A DNA stretch of 16,091 nucleotides from an uncultured Lachnospiraceae bacterium (GCA_946613735.1 CAMOFS010000004.1:1-16091); one strand, 5' to 3'. Positions 7,612-15,184 are shown, counted from the first letter of the stretch. A program made the numbers and translations. Notes: a model not told the origin generated them from the letters alone.

Positions 7612-8586
7612 ATGATAATAAGCGTTATCGTTCCCGTATATAATGCAAAAGATACCATTGTTGATTGTCTGGGGAATCTTTTGAACCAGACTTTTTCTGA
7701 TATGGAGATAATCCTGGTGGACGACGCCTCCACCGATGGTACGGATAAGATACTTCAGGATGCCAAAAACCAGTTCCCGGATAAGGTGCGACTCTTTCGG
7801 CAGGAGCATAACCAGGGACCTGGAGCTGCAAGGAATGTTGGTCTGGAAGTAGCCCGCGGTGATTATATAGGGTTTGTGGATGCGGACGATGTGATCGATG
7901 TGACTATGTATGAAAAGCTGTATGCCGCCATAGATGCTGATTCCTCCGTAGATATATCCGACTGTGCTTTTTACCGCGAAAGTCACGAAAAAGCTCTATT
8001 GCACTTCGAAGAAAAGCTTTGTGGAAAGCTGGATGCTTCAAAGAAGAATGACCTTATCGCCTCCGGAGGCTTCACTGTAACTAAGCTTTTCAGACGATCG
8101 ATGTTGGATAATATAGGGCTGCGATTCCGCCCTGCATATGGGCTGGAGGATATGGACTTTTTGATCCGGGCCATCGCCGAGGCTAAGGTGATCTCAGGCA
8201 TAGAGGATGTACTGTATATCTACAAGGACACGGGTGCATCTCTTTCAAAGGAAATGGATTTCGGGAAGTATTATCAGAATCACATAGGAGCGCTTATGGG
8301 AATTTATGAGCATATGTCCCCTCTGCCCGATTATGCAGACTATCAGGCGGCCTGTGAATATTGCATGACCGCACTTTATTCCAATATCCTAAAGCTGGCA
8401 TACAAAATGCGCGATGACATTCCCCGGGATATCCTTACTGAGCTTTTGGGTGGTCTTCGACAGGTTCGTATGTCCTGCATCACTCAGCCCATCCCCCAAA
8501 GCATTTACTACAAAATGCTGGATGACGATGCCAAAAAGGTTATCGAACTGGCAGATGAAAGCGCAGAAAAATTGCTGGCTTTCTAA
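7612..8586 (+). CDS. GT2-family glycosyltransferase
   Basis: A 324-residue inverting glycosyltransferase of family GT2 (GT-A fold), predicted to be cytosolic and to use a nucleotide-sugar donor. It opens with ISVIVPVYNAKDTI, has the nucleotide-binding VDDAS at 36-40, GPGAARNVGLEVARGDYIGFVD leading into the DAD metal motif at 90-92, and GLEDMDFLIRA (ED at 179-180) as the likely catalytic-base region. Residues ~215-324 are a helical tail typical of surface-glycan GT2 enzymes. The ATG at 7612 is preceded by GGAG with about 8 bases between. It is the only intact gene on the plus strand here, divergent from operon 2. Its TAA stop lies inside an imperfect repeat that leads into the ATPase relic. 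The acceptor is unknown; the flagellin-glycan role is inferred from context. Confidence 0.92.
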   Translation: MIISVIVPVYNAKDTIVDCLGNLLNQTFSDMEIILVDDASTDGTDKILQDAKNQFPDKVRLFRQEHNQGPGAARNVGLEVARGDYIGFVDADDVIDVTMYEKLYAAIDADSSVDISDCAFYRESHEKALLHFEEKLCGKLDASKKNDLIASGGFTVTKLFRRSMLDNIGLRFRPAYGLEDMDFLIRAIAEAKVISGIEDVLYIYKDTGASLSKEMDFGKYYQNHIGALMGIYEHMSPLPDYADYQAACEYCMTALYSNILKLAYKMRDDIPRDILTELLGGLRQVRMSCITQPIPQSIYYKMLDDDAKKVIELADESAEKLLAF

Positions 8587-8700
8587 CGAAAATAAGAAAT
8601 GTTTTTACCCATTTCCTAACGAAATAACAAAATATTTTTGCCAAAGTCATCAATGAAAACTCGCCAAATCCATCAATGAAAACTCGCCAAATTCATCAAC
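8580..8700 (+). repeat. Cluster of short imperfect tandem repeats
   Basis: Two kinds of tandem repeat lie end to end. First, an approximately 33-base unit beginning TTTC(C)TAACGAAA occurs at 8580-8611 and, less well matched, at 8612-8644; its first copy contains the GT2 stop codon. Second, a 23-base unit (GCCAAA, two variable bases, CATCAATGAAAACTC) occurs at 8640-8662 and 8663-8685, with a partial third copy from 8686. The units abut without spacers, so this is not a CRISPR. The block sits directly before a TATAAT box and the ATPase relic, where the control region of that gene would be. Confidence 0.75.
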
Positions 8701-8712
8701 GGATGCTATAAT
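8683..8712 (+). promoter_or_regulatory. Candidate promoter of the ATPase relic
   Basis: A perfect TATAAT at 8707-8712 lies 18 bases after TCGCCA at 8683-8688, a 4-of-6 match to TTGACA. Related hexamers (TTGCCA, TCGCCA) recur about every 23 bases through the tandem repeats, so the repeats may have served as overlapping promoter or operator elements. No clear ribosome-binding site or ATG follows before the relic's coding sequence begins, which fits a deletion that removed the start of the gene. Confidence 0.5.
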
Positions 8713-8721
8713 TCTATTGTA

Positions 8722-9104
8722 AACATTGGCCTAGATGATATAGCGTTTTTGATCTGTAGAGGGGGATGGCCGAAATCCATTGGTAAATCGAGGAGAGTTG
8801 CGTTGGCGCAGGCGCCGGATTATTATGATGCTGTTGCTGAGTCGGACATTTCGAGGGTAGATAATGTGAGTCGTGACCCCGAACGCACGAGACGTATTAT
8901 GAGGGCATACGCTCGGAGCGTTTCATCAGAGGCGACAGTTATATTGAAGAGGGCGCAACTAATCTCTTGAAGCTTCGGGATCGCATAGATACGGAGAAAA
9001 TGCGGGAGCCGTCATTCATGATGGCTCTTTGTGGTGTGGCCCCATTCGCCTATCGCAGGAGTGATGATGTGATGGTGGTGCCGATAGGATGTTTGAGGGA
9101 TTAG
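8722..9104 (+). pseudogene. Relic of an AAA/DUF4143-type ATPase gene
   Basis: Two conserved pieces of a DUF4143-containing ATPase remain. From 8722 the frame reads NIGLDDIAFLICRGGWPKSIG, then ALAQAPDYYDAV, AESDISRVDNVSRDPERTRR and IMRAYARSVSSEA, which I recognise as the start of the DUF4143 region. Around 8930 the frame shifts; a second frame then reads GDSYIEEGATNLLKL, RDRIDTEKMREPSF and PIGCLRD before TAG at 9102-9104, matching the C-terminal end of the same family. The N-terminal AAA domain with its Walker motifs is absent, as is the middle of DUF4143, so there were at least two deletions plus a frame change. Intact members are often multicopy in Lachnospiraceae (from memory). A short plus-strand frame from a TTG at 8749 is part of this relic, not a separate gene. 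Confidence 0.8.
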
Positions 9105-9157
9105 AAAAGGTGCTTGATCGAATAATGGAGACGGTATTTTATCCACTCAATGCTTAA
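9104..9157 (+). pseudogene. 3'-end scrap of a DUF3880-type glycosyltransferase gene
   Basis: The plus strand reads EKVLDRIMETVFYPLNA and then TAA. The first 36 bases match the end of the intact gene at 6349-6384 at 33 positions (EKVLGRIMETVF there). Nothing of the rest of the gene is present: the scrap begins exactly at the last base of the ATPase relic's TAG and its TAA overlaps the stop of the convergent methylase fusion. It looks like the product of a deletion or rearrangement, or one arm of an inversion. Confidence 0.75.
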
Positions 9158-11013
9158 TACACCGGGAAATAAAACAGATCCAGTGATTCGCTCTTTTTTA
9201 TCTCGCCGATGGTATGGCCTACGAATCTCCTGGCGCTGTCGTTGTAGAAAAGAACTCTGTCCGTCCAGGCAATCAGTACCGAAAAAGCCTCTTTGTCTAT
9301 GGATTCTCCATGCCTTAATCTGCTCATAACAAAAAGCTCTATGAACACCAGCTCTACATACCTGAAGAAAAAATCAATCGAGTACTTGTCCGACTTTTTT
9401 TGAATAAAACTCATATATACCATCTGCTCCAGATATATATCTGCAAACATCGGATGGTCTTCAGCCAGGAAGTCCTTAAGCATCTTGAGATCATTGATCA
9501 GAACACTTTGATCTGCTTTCCAGCATTCAATATCCTTAAAAATCTCCGGCACATATTCTTCATAAGTCAATGACGGATATATGGTAAGCCACATATTCAG
9601 ATTCCTTCCATAAAGCGAAAAGAACTGGTTGAGCATCCCGGCCTTCAGCTCATAGCCCTCAGATAGAGGTGCCATATCACTGCATATCTTTTCCTCCATG
9701 GCCTGCCATTGCAGCATGGTTTCATTTGCCGTCTCCGGCGAAAGAGTCTCATCCTCCATGGCTTGCCATACCCAGTCGGCTATCTTAAGTATGATATATA
9801 CCTTCCCGGGAAGGCCCCTATCCTCCTTAGCAATAAGATCAAAAAGATACTCACGAAGCATAAAAAGAGAATCGTAGTTTTTATCTGTCAGGTTTTCTAT
9901 TTCATTGTCGGCGTACAGCACCATATGCTCATCTGACAGCATCCTCTCCGCCACAGCGGGACAAGAGATGGTAACCGATCTCTCCGCCACATTCCCATAG
10001 TCCCGTTCACTCCTAGGAAAAAGCTGACAGGTAGCTGATATGGCAGCCTCACCATAATTCATCACCAGGGTGCACCACCCATCCTTTGTCAAAAGGGTGC
10101 AGTGACCATTTTCCTGGTGCATGCAGCGTTCTTTTACGTCAATATGGTCCATAATATCAGGGAGCTGTGATCTCAATCCCCTATAGGTCTCCACCTCTTC
10201 ACCTGAAAGGGCTATCTTCCACCCACCGCAGCAGGTCATGCCACACTCCCCACCGGTACAGAAAAAATCCTTATACCAGGATGAATCTATATGGATATCT
10301 GCCTGCTCATTTTGCTCCTCCTCTATCTCATCAGGAGCAACCATCTCGACCTTTATCTCCTTGACCTTGTATTCACCATTTAAAAAAAACCCCCTCATTA
10401 GCCGTTCAGTAATGAAACCGAAAAGCCTGTACTGATAAGAATCATACTTCGAAATATCTACTCTTTTTTCCACCTCAAAGATGATGTCAAAAAGCCAGCT
10501 GCAATATTCGTCGTAAACCTTTTTGGGGGCTACAAGCATATTTCCCACGGAAATGATCCGGTCCTTCATGACCCGGTCAAAACTCTCCAGATAGTCCGGA
10601 TATTTTTCACTTATGACCTCACGGGTGATCTCCAGATCTGAAATATTGTGCCAGTTTTTGTACTGTTCCCACAAGCTCTCTGCCGGCACTGCCTGCCCAG
10701 CAGGAATGATGGCATCATACTCCTTCAGGTATTCCGTCATATCCGCAGCCGAAAGAATAGCCTTATTCTCAGTCATAAAATATCTTCTGTAATGACAGAT
10801 GCCTACTATGTCGCTTTTTGCATGTTTCCATACCCAATATACACCGGTAAGTTCGCAAAATGATCCATTTTTGAAGGAGATATTATCCCCTTCATCGTCC
10901 CTCAGGTATCCGAAATCATCCCCCAATGCAGAACCTACTCTGATGGGAACATATATATCTTCCTTTGGCTTTATGAATTTTTTATGAGTGCAGACATAAA
11001 TCTTTGTTTCCAT
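9154..11013 (-). CDS. DUF4422 glycosyltransferase domain fused to a FliB-like lysine N-methylase domain
   Basis: A 619-residue two-domain protein. Residues 1-~225 are DUF4422, a putative glycosyltransferase domain: KIYVCTHKKF, GDNISFKNGSFCELTG at 42-57, then YWVWK and GICHYRRYF at 71-79. After an acidic linker (EIEEEQNEQ), residues ~244-619 resemble flagellin lysine-N-methylase FliB: WYKDFFCTGGECGMTCCGGW gives Cys 252, 257, 261 and 262, followed by Cys 297, ENGHCTLLTKDGWCTL (305, 314), ISATCQLFPR (329) and TISCPA (351). That cysteine set is the metal- or cluster-binding signature of the FliB/YkgJ type. FliB methylates flagellin lysines in Salmonella. SD GGGG lies 5 bases before the ATG. It is the last gene of operon 1, 36 bases after the GT4 stop. 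Combining glycosyl transfer and methylation of flagellin in one chain is my inference. Confidence 0.82.
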   Translation of the reverse strand: METKIYVCTHKKFIKPKEDIYVPIRVGSALGDDFGYLRDDEGDNISFKNGSFCELTGVYWVWKHAKSDIVGICHYRRYFMTENKAILSAADMTEYLKEYDAIIPAGQAVPAESLWEQYKNWHNISDLEITREVISEKYPDYLESFDRVMKDRIISVGNMLVAPKKVYDEYCSWLFDIIFEVEKRVDISKYDSYQYRLFGFITERLMRGFFLNGEYKVKEIKVEMVAPDEIEEEQNEQADIHIDSSWYKDFFCTGGECGMTCCGGWKIALSGEEVETYRGLRSQLPDIMDHIDVKERCMHQENGHCTLLTKDGWCTLVMNYGEAAISATCQLFPRSERDYGNVAERSVTISCPAVAERMLSDEHMVLYADNEIENLTDKNYDSLFMLREYLFDLIAKEDRGLPGKVYIILKIADWVWQAMEDETLSPETANETMLQWQAMEEKICSDMAPLSEGYELKAGMLNQFFSLYGRNLNMWLTIYPSLTYEEYVPEIFKDIECWKADQSVLINDLKMLKDFLAEDHPMFADIYLEQMVYMSFIQKKSDKYSIDFFFRYVELVFIELFVMSRLRHGESIDKEAFSVLIAWTDRVLFYNDSARRFVGHTIGEIKKSESLDLFYFPVY

Positions 11014-11049
11014 TCAAACCCCTTTTAACGGATATTGCTTTCCCTGTCA

Positions 11050-12093
11050 TTACCGGCATAGTATCTCATGTATTGTTTTGAAATAATTCTCTGTAGAATA
11101 CCTTTCCACAGAAGACCTGCATTTTTCCGGGTCGCAGACGCTCTTTTTCCCCTTTGAGATATCATCCAGAATTCTTGCAAGAGCCAGCGCATCTTCAAAG
11201 GGATAGAGATATCCGGTCTCTCCTTTTACCAGATAATCCGTCAACCCCTCCACAGGAGTAGAGATAATGGTTTTACCCTGGGATGCTGCCTCGCAGGCCG
11301 TCATAGGAAAACCTTCATACTCCGAAGCCATTACCAATATGCGGCTGTCCCGGCAAAGCTCCCAAGGATCTTCACTCCATCCGCAAAGTTCCACCCGGCT
11401 TCCCAGCTTCAGCATTTTAATCCATTTTTTTACTTCGTCATTTAACTCGCCATCACCGATTATACGAAGCTTCCACTTTGCTTTCGCGCGGTACATGGCC
11501 TCCAAAATGATGTCCAGATGCTTGATATAAGAAAGTCTCCCCACATAAGTAAGCATGAGAGGATCCACCTCATCCGAAGGAACGTGCTTCATATCCACGG
11601 GATTGCCTATCTCGTAAGTGATGGCGTTTTCATCCACAGCCCTTATGCTTTCAGCTATGGCATGACTGATACAAAGATGAGCATCCGCATTGGACACCTC
11701 CACCGCACCTCCCAGACCTTCATCCTCATAGATACTGATCTGATTATGTATCCAGGAAAAAAGTTTCATCTCATAAAGTTGTCTCTGCTGCCTGATATAG
11801 GCACAGGCATAGACCATCATGGGCCAGTTAGTTGCTATGCATATATCCGGCACTCCGTATCCCTCAATAAAAGTGTTATAGGCGTTGGCCAGGTGGTTGA
11901 GGTCCGCCTCCTTGTATTCCATTTCTACACTGTACTGCTTCTCATATCCCTGAAGATATTTCCCACCCTTATAGCAATGAAACACCCGAAGATTAATCCT
12001 GTCATGGTCTATCTCTTTTGTCCATTTGAGTATGGCATTTTCAACTCCCCCTACATTACCGCCAAGTGGTGAAACTATATCAACCGTGATCAT
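11050..12093 (-). CDS. GT4-family glycosyltransferase
   Basis: A 347-residue retaining GT-B glycosyltransferase of family GT4. The N-terminal domain has the acceptor-side glycine loop SPLGGNVGGVENAI at 8-21. The C-terminal donor domain carries LTYVGRLSYIKHLDIILEA at 181-199, WKLRIIGDGE, VELCGWSEDPWEL, and the EX7E catalytic motif EGFPMTACE at 260-268, followed by GKTIISTPVEGLTDYLV and ETGYLY. Full length for the family, with no membrane segment. The ATG at 12093 overlaps the TGA of the preceding GT2 gene (ATGA), so translation is probably coupled. The donor sugar is undetermined; in this context it likely extends the glycan made by the operon. Confidence 0.92.
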   Translation of the reverse strand: MITVDIVSPLGGNVGGVENAILKWTKEIDHDRINLRVFHCYKGGKYLQGYEKQYSVEMEYKEADLNHLANAYNTFIEGYGVPDICIATNWPMMVYACAYIRQQRQLYEMKLFSWIHNQISIYEDEGLGGAVEVSNADAHLCISHAIAESIRAVDENAITYEIGNPVDMKHVPSDEVDPLMLTYVGRLSYIKHLDIILEAMYRAKAKWKLRIIGDGELNDEVKKWIKMLKLGSRVELCGWSEDPWELCRDSRILVMASEYEGFPMTACEAASQGKTIISTPVEGLTDYLVKGETGYLYPFEDALALARILDDISKGKKSVCDPEKCRSSVERYSTENYFKTIHEILCR

Positions 12094-13076
12094 TTATCAC
12101 CCTCCAAAAACAGCTCGCTATAAATTGATTTTACCGTATCGTCCCCAAGCTGGGATGCCAAAATCCTGTTATCCTTAAGGCCGGGGACAAACCTCATAAA
12201 ACTATCACGGATCTCCGGCAGCCTCCCATAATAGTACTCCTGCTGTCCCATGTCAAAGAGTCTTGCCCTGACATTGGAAAGCGCCTGGAAGAAAAACCAC
12301 TCCACCACCTCAGGCACAGCAGAAAGTCTGGACACATAGAGAGGATACAGTTCCTCCTGAGTCAAGATGCACTCCATTATCTGCCCGGGATCACGATCAT
12401 CAGCTCTCCATAAACCATATGCATTATTCCGATAATAGTACAATACCTCAGAGGTCCTGTAATATCTGGACAAATTCAAAAGACATCGCAGGTTAAAACC
12501 GGTATCCTCACTAACATGCCTATCGTCATTGAATCTGATACCGTATTCATCTAAAAAGCTTCGTCGATAAAGCCTGGCTCCGATATGTCCATCCGTACCC
12601 TCGGATGCCAAAAGATCAATAAATGACTGACCGTCTGAAACATCAAAGAAGCGGTCATCCTTTGCCTCCGTCATCAGCACCTTTTCTCCTGCAAACATCT
12701 GCATATTTGCCGAGACTACATCTGCACTGTATTCCACAGACAAAGCGTGCATTTTTTCCAGGATACCCGCATCCACAACATCATCTGAATCTACAAACAT
12801 GATATAGTCTCCGGATGCATAGCTCACACCTATATTTCTGACGTATCCAGCCCTGCCTCCACTGTTCTCCGGTAGCTCCACTATCATTATATTCTCCGGG
12901 AATCTCTCTTCATACTCCTTTAGGATCTCGGTTGTATTGTCCGTCGATCCGTCATCCACAAAGATAAGCTCCATGCTATCAATGGGATAAGTCTGTGAAA
13001 TGAGACTCTCCACACACTCCACTATATAGTCTTTTCTGTTATAATACGGCACTATCACCGAGATCTTATCACTCAT
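12090..13076 (-). CDS. GT2-family glycosyltransferase
   Basis: A 328-residue GT2 (GT-A fold) enzyme: ISVIVPYYNRKDYIVECVESLISQ, DDGST at 41-45, GGRAGYVRNIGVSYASGDYIMFVD leading into the DSD metal motif at 96-98, and HVSEDTGFNLR (ED at 190-191) as the likely catalytic-base region. I place the start at the ATG at 13076, which overlaps the preceding stop as ATGA and puts the protein start immediately before the first strand. A longer frame from a GTG at 13142 would add 22 residues overlapping the upstream gene and has no family support. Its own stop overlaps the GT4 start. Distinct in sequence from the GT2 at 7612, so not a recent duplicate. Confidence 0.92.
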   Translation of the reverse strand: MSDKISVIVPYYNRKDYIVECVESLISQTYPIDSMELIFVDDGSTDNTTEILKEYEERFPENIMIVELPENSGGRAGYVRNIGVSYASGDYIMFVDSDDVVDAGILEKMHALSVEYSADVVSANMQMFAGEKVLMTEAKDDRFFDVSDGQSFIDLLASEGTDGHIGARLYRRSFLDEYGIRFNDDRHVSEDTGFNLRCLLNLSRYYRTSEVLYYYRNNAYGLWRADDRDPGQIMECILTQEELYPLYVSRLSAVPEVVEWFFFQALSNVRARLFDMGQQEYYYGRLPEIRDSFMRFVPGLKDNRILASQLGDDTVKSIYSELFLEGDK

Positions 13077-13525
13077 GCCTGTATCCCCAAATACATCAGA
13101 TATTCTTTTGATTCCAGCTTTAGCTGTGTGAGTTCCCTGCACTTCAATCCTTCTAATCTTTTCTTATTAGAGTCATAAGTCAAAAGATTATGGCATCCCG
13201 CCATGTGGAGCAGACTAGCCATGTCCATGTCCGACACATCATCAGTCAGGATTACTCCAAGCTCATATCCTCCCCGGCTGCCCAAAGCCTCCTGTCCATA
13301 AATGATATCATCATAAACAGCCTCGTGTATAGGCAAAACCGGCTCCCCTGTCAATTCCAGTCCGTCAATTATAACCTTATCCGGAATAACTATATCGCCG
13401 GTATATCTGGATATTATATTGTTTTTTCTTATCATCATGCCCATATCCAGGACGCTTTCCGGTTCAGAATCCTCCAGCACGAGAAAAAATACCGTTACAT
13501 CATTCTGATCACTGTGATATCTCAT
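13073..13525 (-). CDS. Unknown 150-residue protein in the glycosylation operon
   Basis: I do not recognise a family. The protein is acidic, with no signal peptide, membrane helix or cysteine cluster. It starts MRYHSDQNDVTVFFLVLED, has an alternating strand pattern (NIISRYTGDIVIPDKVIIDG), a glycine-containing YELGVILTDDVSDMDM segment at ~88-103, and a C-terminal LKLESKEYLMYLGIQA. Both ends overlap neighbours by 4 bases (ATGA at 13522 and 13073), so it is translated in series with the DUF4422 fusion and the GT2 enzyme and is very unlikely to be a spurious frame. The short length and absent catalytic motifs suggest a partner or regulatory subunit, or a trimmed enzyme; that is a guess. Confidence 0.75.
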   Translation of the reverse strand: MRYHSDQNDVTVFFLVLEDSEPESVLDMGMMIRKNNIISRYTGDIVIPDKVIIDGLELTGEPVLPIHEAVYDDIIYGQEALGSRGGYELGVILTDDVSDMDMASLLHMAGCHNLLTYDSNKKRLEGLKCRELTQLKLESKEYLMYLGIQA

Positions 13526-15081
13526 AAATACTCCCCGACAATATGTCCGTATATAGTTTCACGACCCAGATAGTTTTTCTTCCTAAGCTCTTTTTTATAC
13601 CCAAGCTTGATAAAATCCGTCCCCTGGCAGGCCTCATCTAGGGCCTTTTTACTATATGGCTTATTGAGCACCTCACTTAGCAAAAAGACATTTTTCTGTT
13701 TTGTGTTAACACTGTCAATATCCCGCTTAACCTCAGGCAGATGCTCATATGCCAGCCTTATAAAATAATCGATCATAAAATAGTCCGCGCTCTTATCATT
13801 TTTCATATAATAATAATAAAAAGCGTTCATCACAAACCGAGGCAGCATATGGCCTGCCGAAACCTTGATAAAATTACCTGACCATCTTCCGTCAGTAACA
13901 TCCCTTTCCCAGTTTTTATTCTCCGGCTTTATGGTATAAAAGTCGTCCCTGCCAAGGGGATGCTCCGATCCTATGCGATGAGGGAAAAAGTATGTAGAAT
14001 CAACCCAAACTCCACCATAATAATATAAAAGCGACATCCTAAGCATATCAGATAACTGGGTCAATGTGATCTTTTCCGCTTCATACAGATCTATGATCCA
14101 GTCAGGAAAGGCTATATAATCACCGATATTATCAAGGGTTAGCTCGACCACCTCAAATGTATCGATATCCATGTTTTTATATAGGGAGCTTCTGCACATT
14201 TGCACGATCTCAGGCGCATTTTCAAATCCCTGAAACCAGCAAAGCCACAATGGAGTTTTTCCTGAAAAAGATCCGCTGGTTACCTCTAACGGGAAGACAT
14301 CCACAGGATTGCCGGTTTTGTATAATACCAGAAGATCACTTATACTAAGCTCCATAAGCTTAAGCTTTTTTTCAATAAGGGTCTCCGATTCCATCTCCGT
14401 TCCGGGATCGATCTGCATTACCTTAAGTTCACACACCTTCAGACTGTGGTTGACTATCCATACCCTAAGCATCCTCTCTGCAATAAAGGCTACCATCCTG
14501 CCCTGGTAGTCGTCATAGTCTGATGTGTCAATCCTTTTTTCCAGTTCAAACAAAAGTGGGAATACCCATTCACAGTATTCGTCGAAGAGTTCTTTTTTTG
14601 CTACCAGCATATTATATGGCGTAAATAGATTACCGGACATACAGGCTTCAAAAGCCTGATCATATTCCGGACAAAACTCGCCTATGATATCCTTCATTAC
14701 CATAATGTCATTTTTATTATGGGTTTGAAAAAAATGCTCGTAAAGGGATCCCTCCGGCATCCAGTGATCGTTACTGACTATAATGTCATAATCCTGAAGA
14801 AGCTTTTCTGTATCATCTTTGTTTAAAAACCGCTCTCCATACGCAAAATATCTGCGATAGTGACATGTTCCCACTATATCGCAGTCAACATTTTTCCAGA
14901 GCCAGTACAGACCCGTCATCTCACAAAATGAGGGGTTTTTAACTGAAATGTTATCACCGGAATCGTCCCTGATATAACCCAGGTCATCATGCAATGCCGC
15001 ACCGACCTGAAGCGGATGATAAAAATCATCGGCAGGCTTAGTAAATTCCTTATGAGCACAGATATAAATCCTTGAGTCCAT
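13522..15081 (-). CDS. DUF4422 domain fused to a capsular-polysaccharide-type (DXD sugar-binding) glycosyltransferase domain
   Basis: A 519-residue protein with two transferase-like domains. Residues 1-~225 are DUF4422, closely parallel to the methylase fusion at 9154: RIYICAHKEF, GDNISVKNPSFCEMTG, YWLWK, GTCHYRRYF at 71-79. Residues ~276-519 are of the capsule-synthesis/Gly_transf_sug type: TPLWLCWFQGFENAPEIV, VELTLDNI, QLSDMLRMSLLYYYGGVWVD with the acidic DST at 361-363, and SGNFIKVSAGHMLPRF. No membrane segment. I chose the ATG at 15081 over the TTG at 15093 because the GGGG ribosome-binding sequence lies 6 bases before it and MDSRIYIC aligns with METKIYVC of the paralogue. First gene of operon 1, 129 bases from the flagellin stop. 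Confidence 0.88.
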   Translation of the reverse strand: MDSRIYICAHKEFTKPADDFYHPLQVGAALHDDLGYIRDDSGDNISVKNPSFCEMTGLYWLWKNVDCDIVGTCHYRRYFAYGERFLNKDDTEKLLQDYDIIVSNDHWMPEGSLYEHFFQTHNKNDIMVMKDIIGEFCPEYDQAFEACMSGNLFTPYNMLVAKKELFDEYCEWVFPLLFELEKRIDTSDYDDYQGRMVAFIAERMLRVWIVNHSLKVCELKVMQIDPGTEMESETLIEKKLKLMELSISDLLVLYKTGNPVDVFPLEVTSGSFSGKTPLWLCWFQGFENAPEIVQMCRSSLYKNMDIDTFEVVELTLDNIGDYIAFPDWIIDLYEAEKITLTQLSDMLRMSLLYYYGGVWVDSTYFFPHRIGSEHPLGRDDFYTIKPENKNWERDVTDGRWSGNFIKVSAGHMLPRFVMNAFYYYYMKNDKSADYFMIDYFIRLAYEHLPEVKRDIDSVNTKQKNVFLLSEVLNKPYSKKALDEACQGTDFIKLGYKKELRKKNYLGRETIYGHIVGEYL

Positions 15082-15118
15082 CGCTCTCCCCAAATAGTGT
15101 CCTTAATCCTACAAATAA

Positions 15119-15146
15119 AGTATAACCTACCATATAAAAAAATCAA
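15119..15146 (-). promoter_or_regulatory. Candidate sigma-A-like promoter of operon 1
   Basis: On the minus strand TTGATT (15146-15141) is followed after 16 bases by TATACT (15124-15119), which matches TATAAT at 5 of 6 positions; TTGATT matches TTGACA at 4 of 6. A transcript would start near 15112, about 30 bases before the ATG at 15081. The -35 box falls in the U-tract of the flagellin terminator, so the operon seems to be controlled apart from flagellin. Confidence 0.5.
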
Positions 15147-15184
15147 CAAAAACAGACTCCGAAGCCTTTCGACAACGGAGCCTG
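15136..15184 (-). terminator. Rho-independent terminator after flagellin
   Basis: On the minus strand CAGGCTCCG (15184-15176) pairs with CGGAGTCTG (15161-15153) over 9 base pairs with one G-T wobble and a 14-base loop. It is followed by TTTTTGTTGA and seven more T residues. It begins about 26 bases after the flagellin stop, as expected for a strongly expressed single-gene transcript. Confidence 0.88.

Noticed and set aside
8595..8616. GAAATG / CATTTC hairpin after the GT2 stop as a terminator
   Set aside because: The 6-bp AT-rich stem has no immediate T-tract and overlaps the imperfect repeat units.
8640..8700. CRISPR-like array
   Set aside because: The 23-base units abut with no unique spacers between them, there are only about two and a half units, and no cas genes are near.
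8749..8970. A 73-residue gene starting with TTG
   Set aside because: The sequence is the middle of a DUF4143-type ATPase, continues upstream of the TTG in the same frame, and ends through a frameshift; it is part of the pseudogene.
9004..9028. Inverted repeat GAGCCGTCAT / ATGATGGCTC as a terminator
   Set aside because: It has no following T-run, includes a mismatch, and falls in the conserved REPSFMMAL coding segment of the ATPase relic, which explains the sequence.
13074..13142. A GTG start that would lengthen the GT2 protein by 22 residues
   Set aside because: It would overlap the upstream gene widely and lacks family support; the ATG at 13076 forms the same ATGA overlap seen at the neighbouring junctions.
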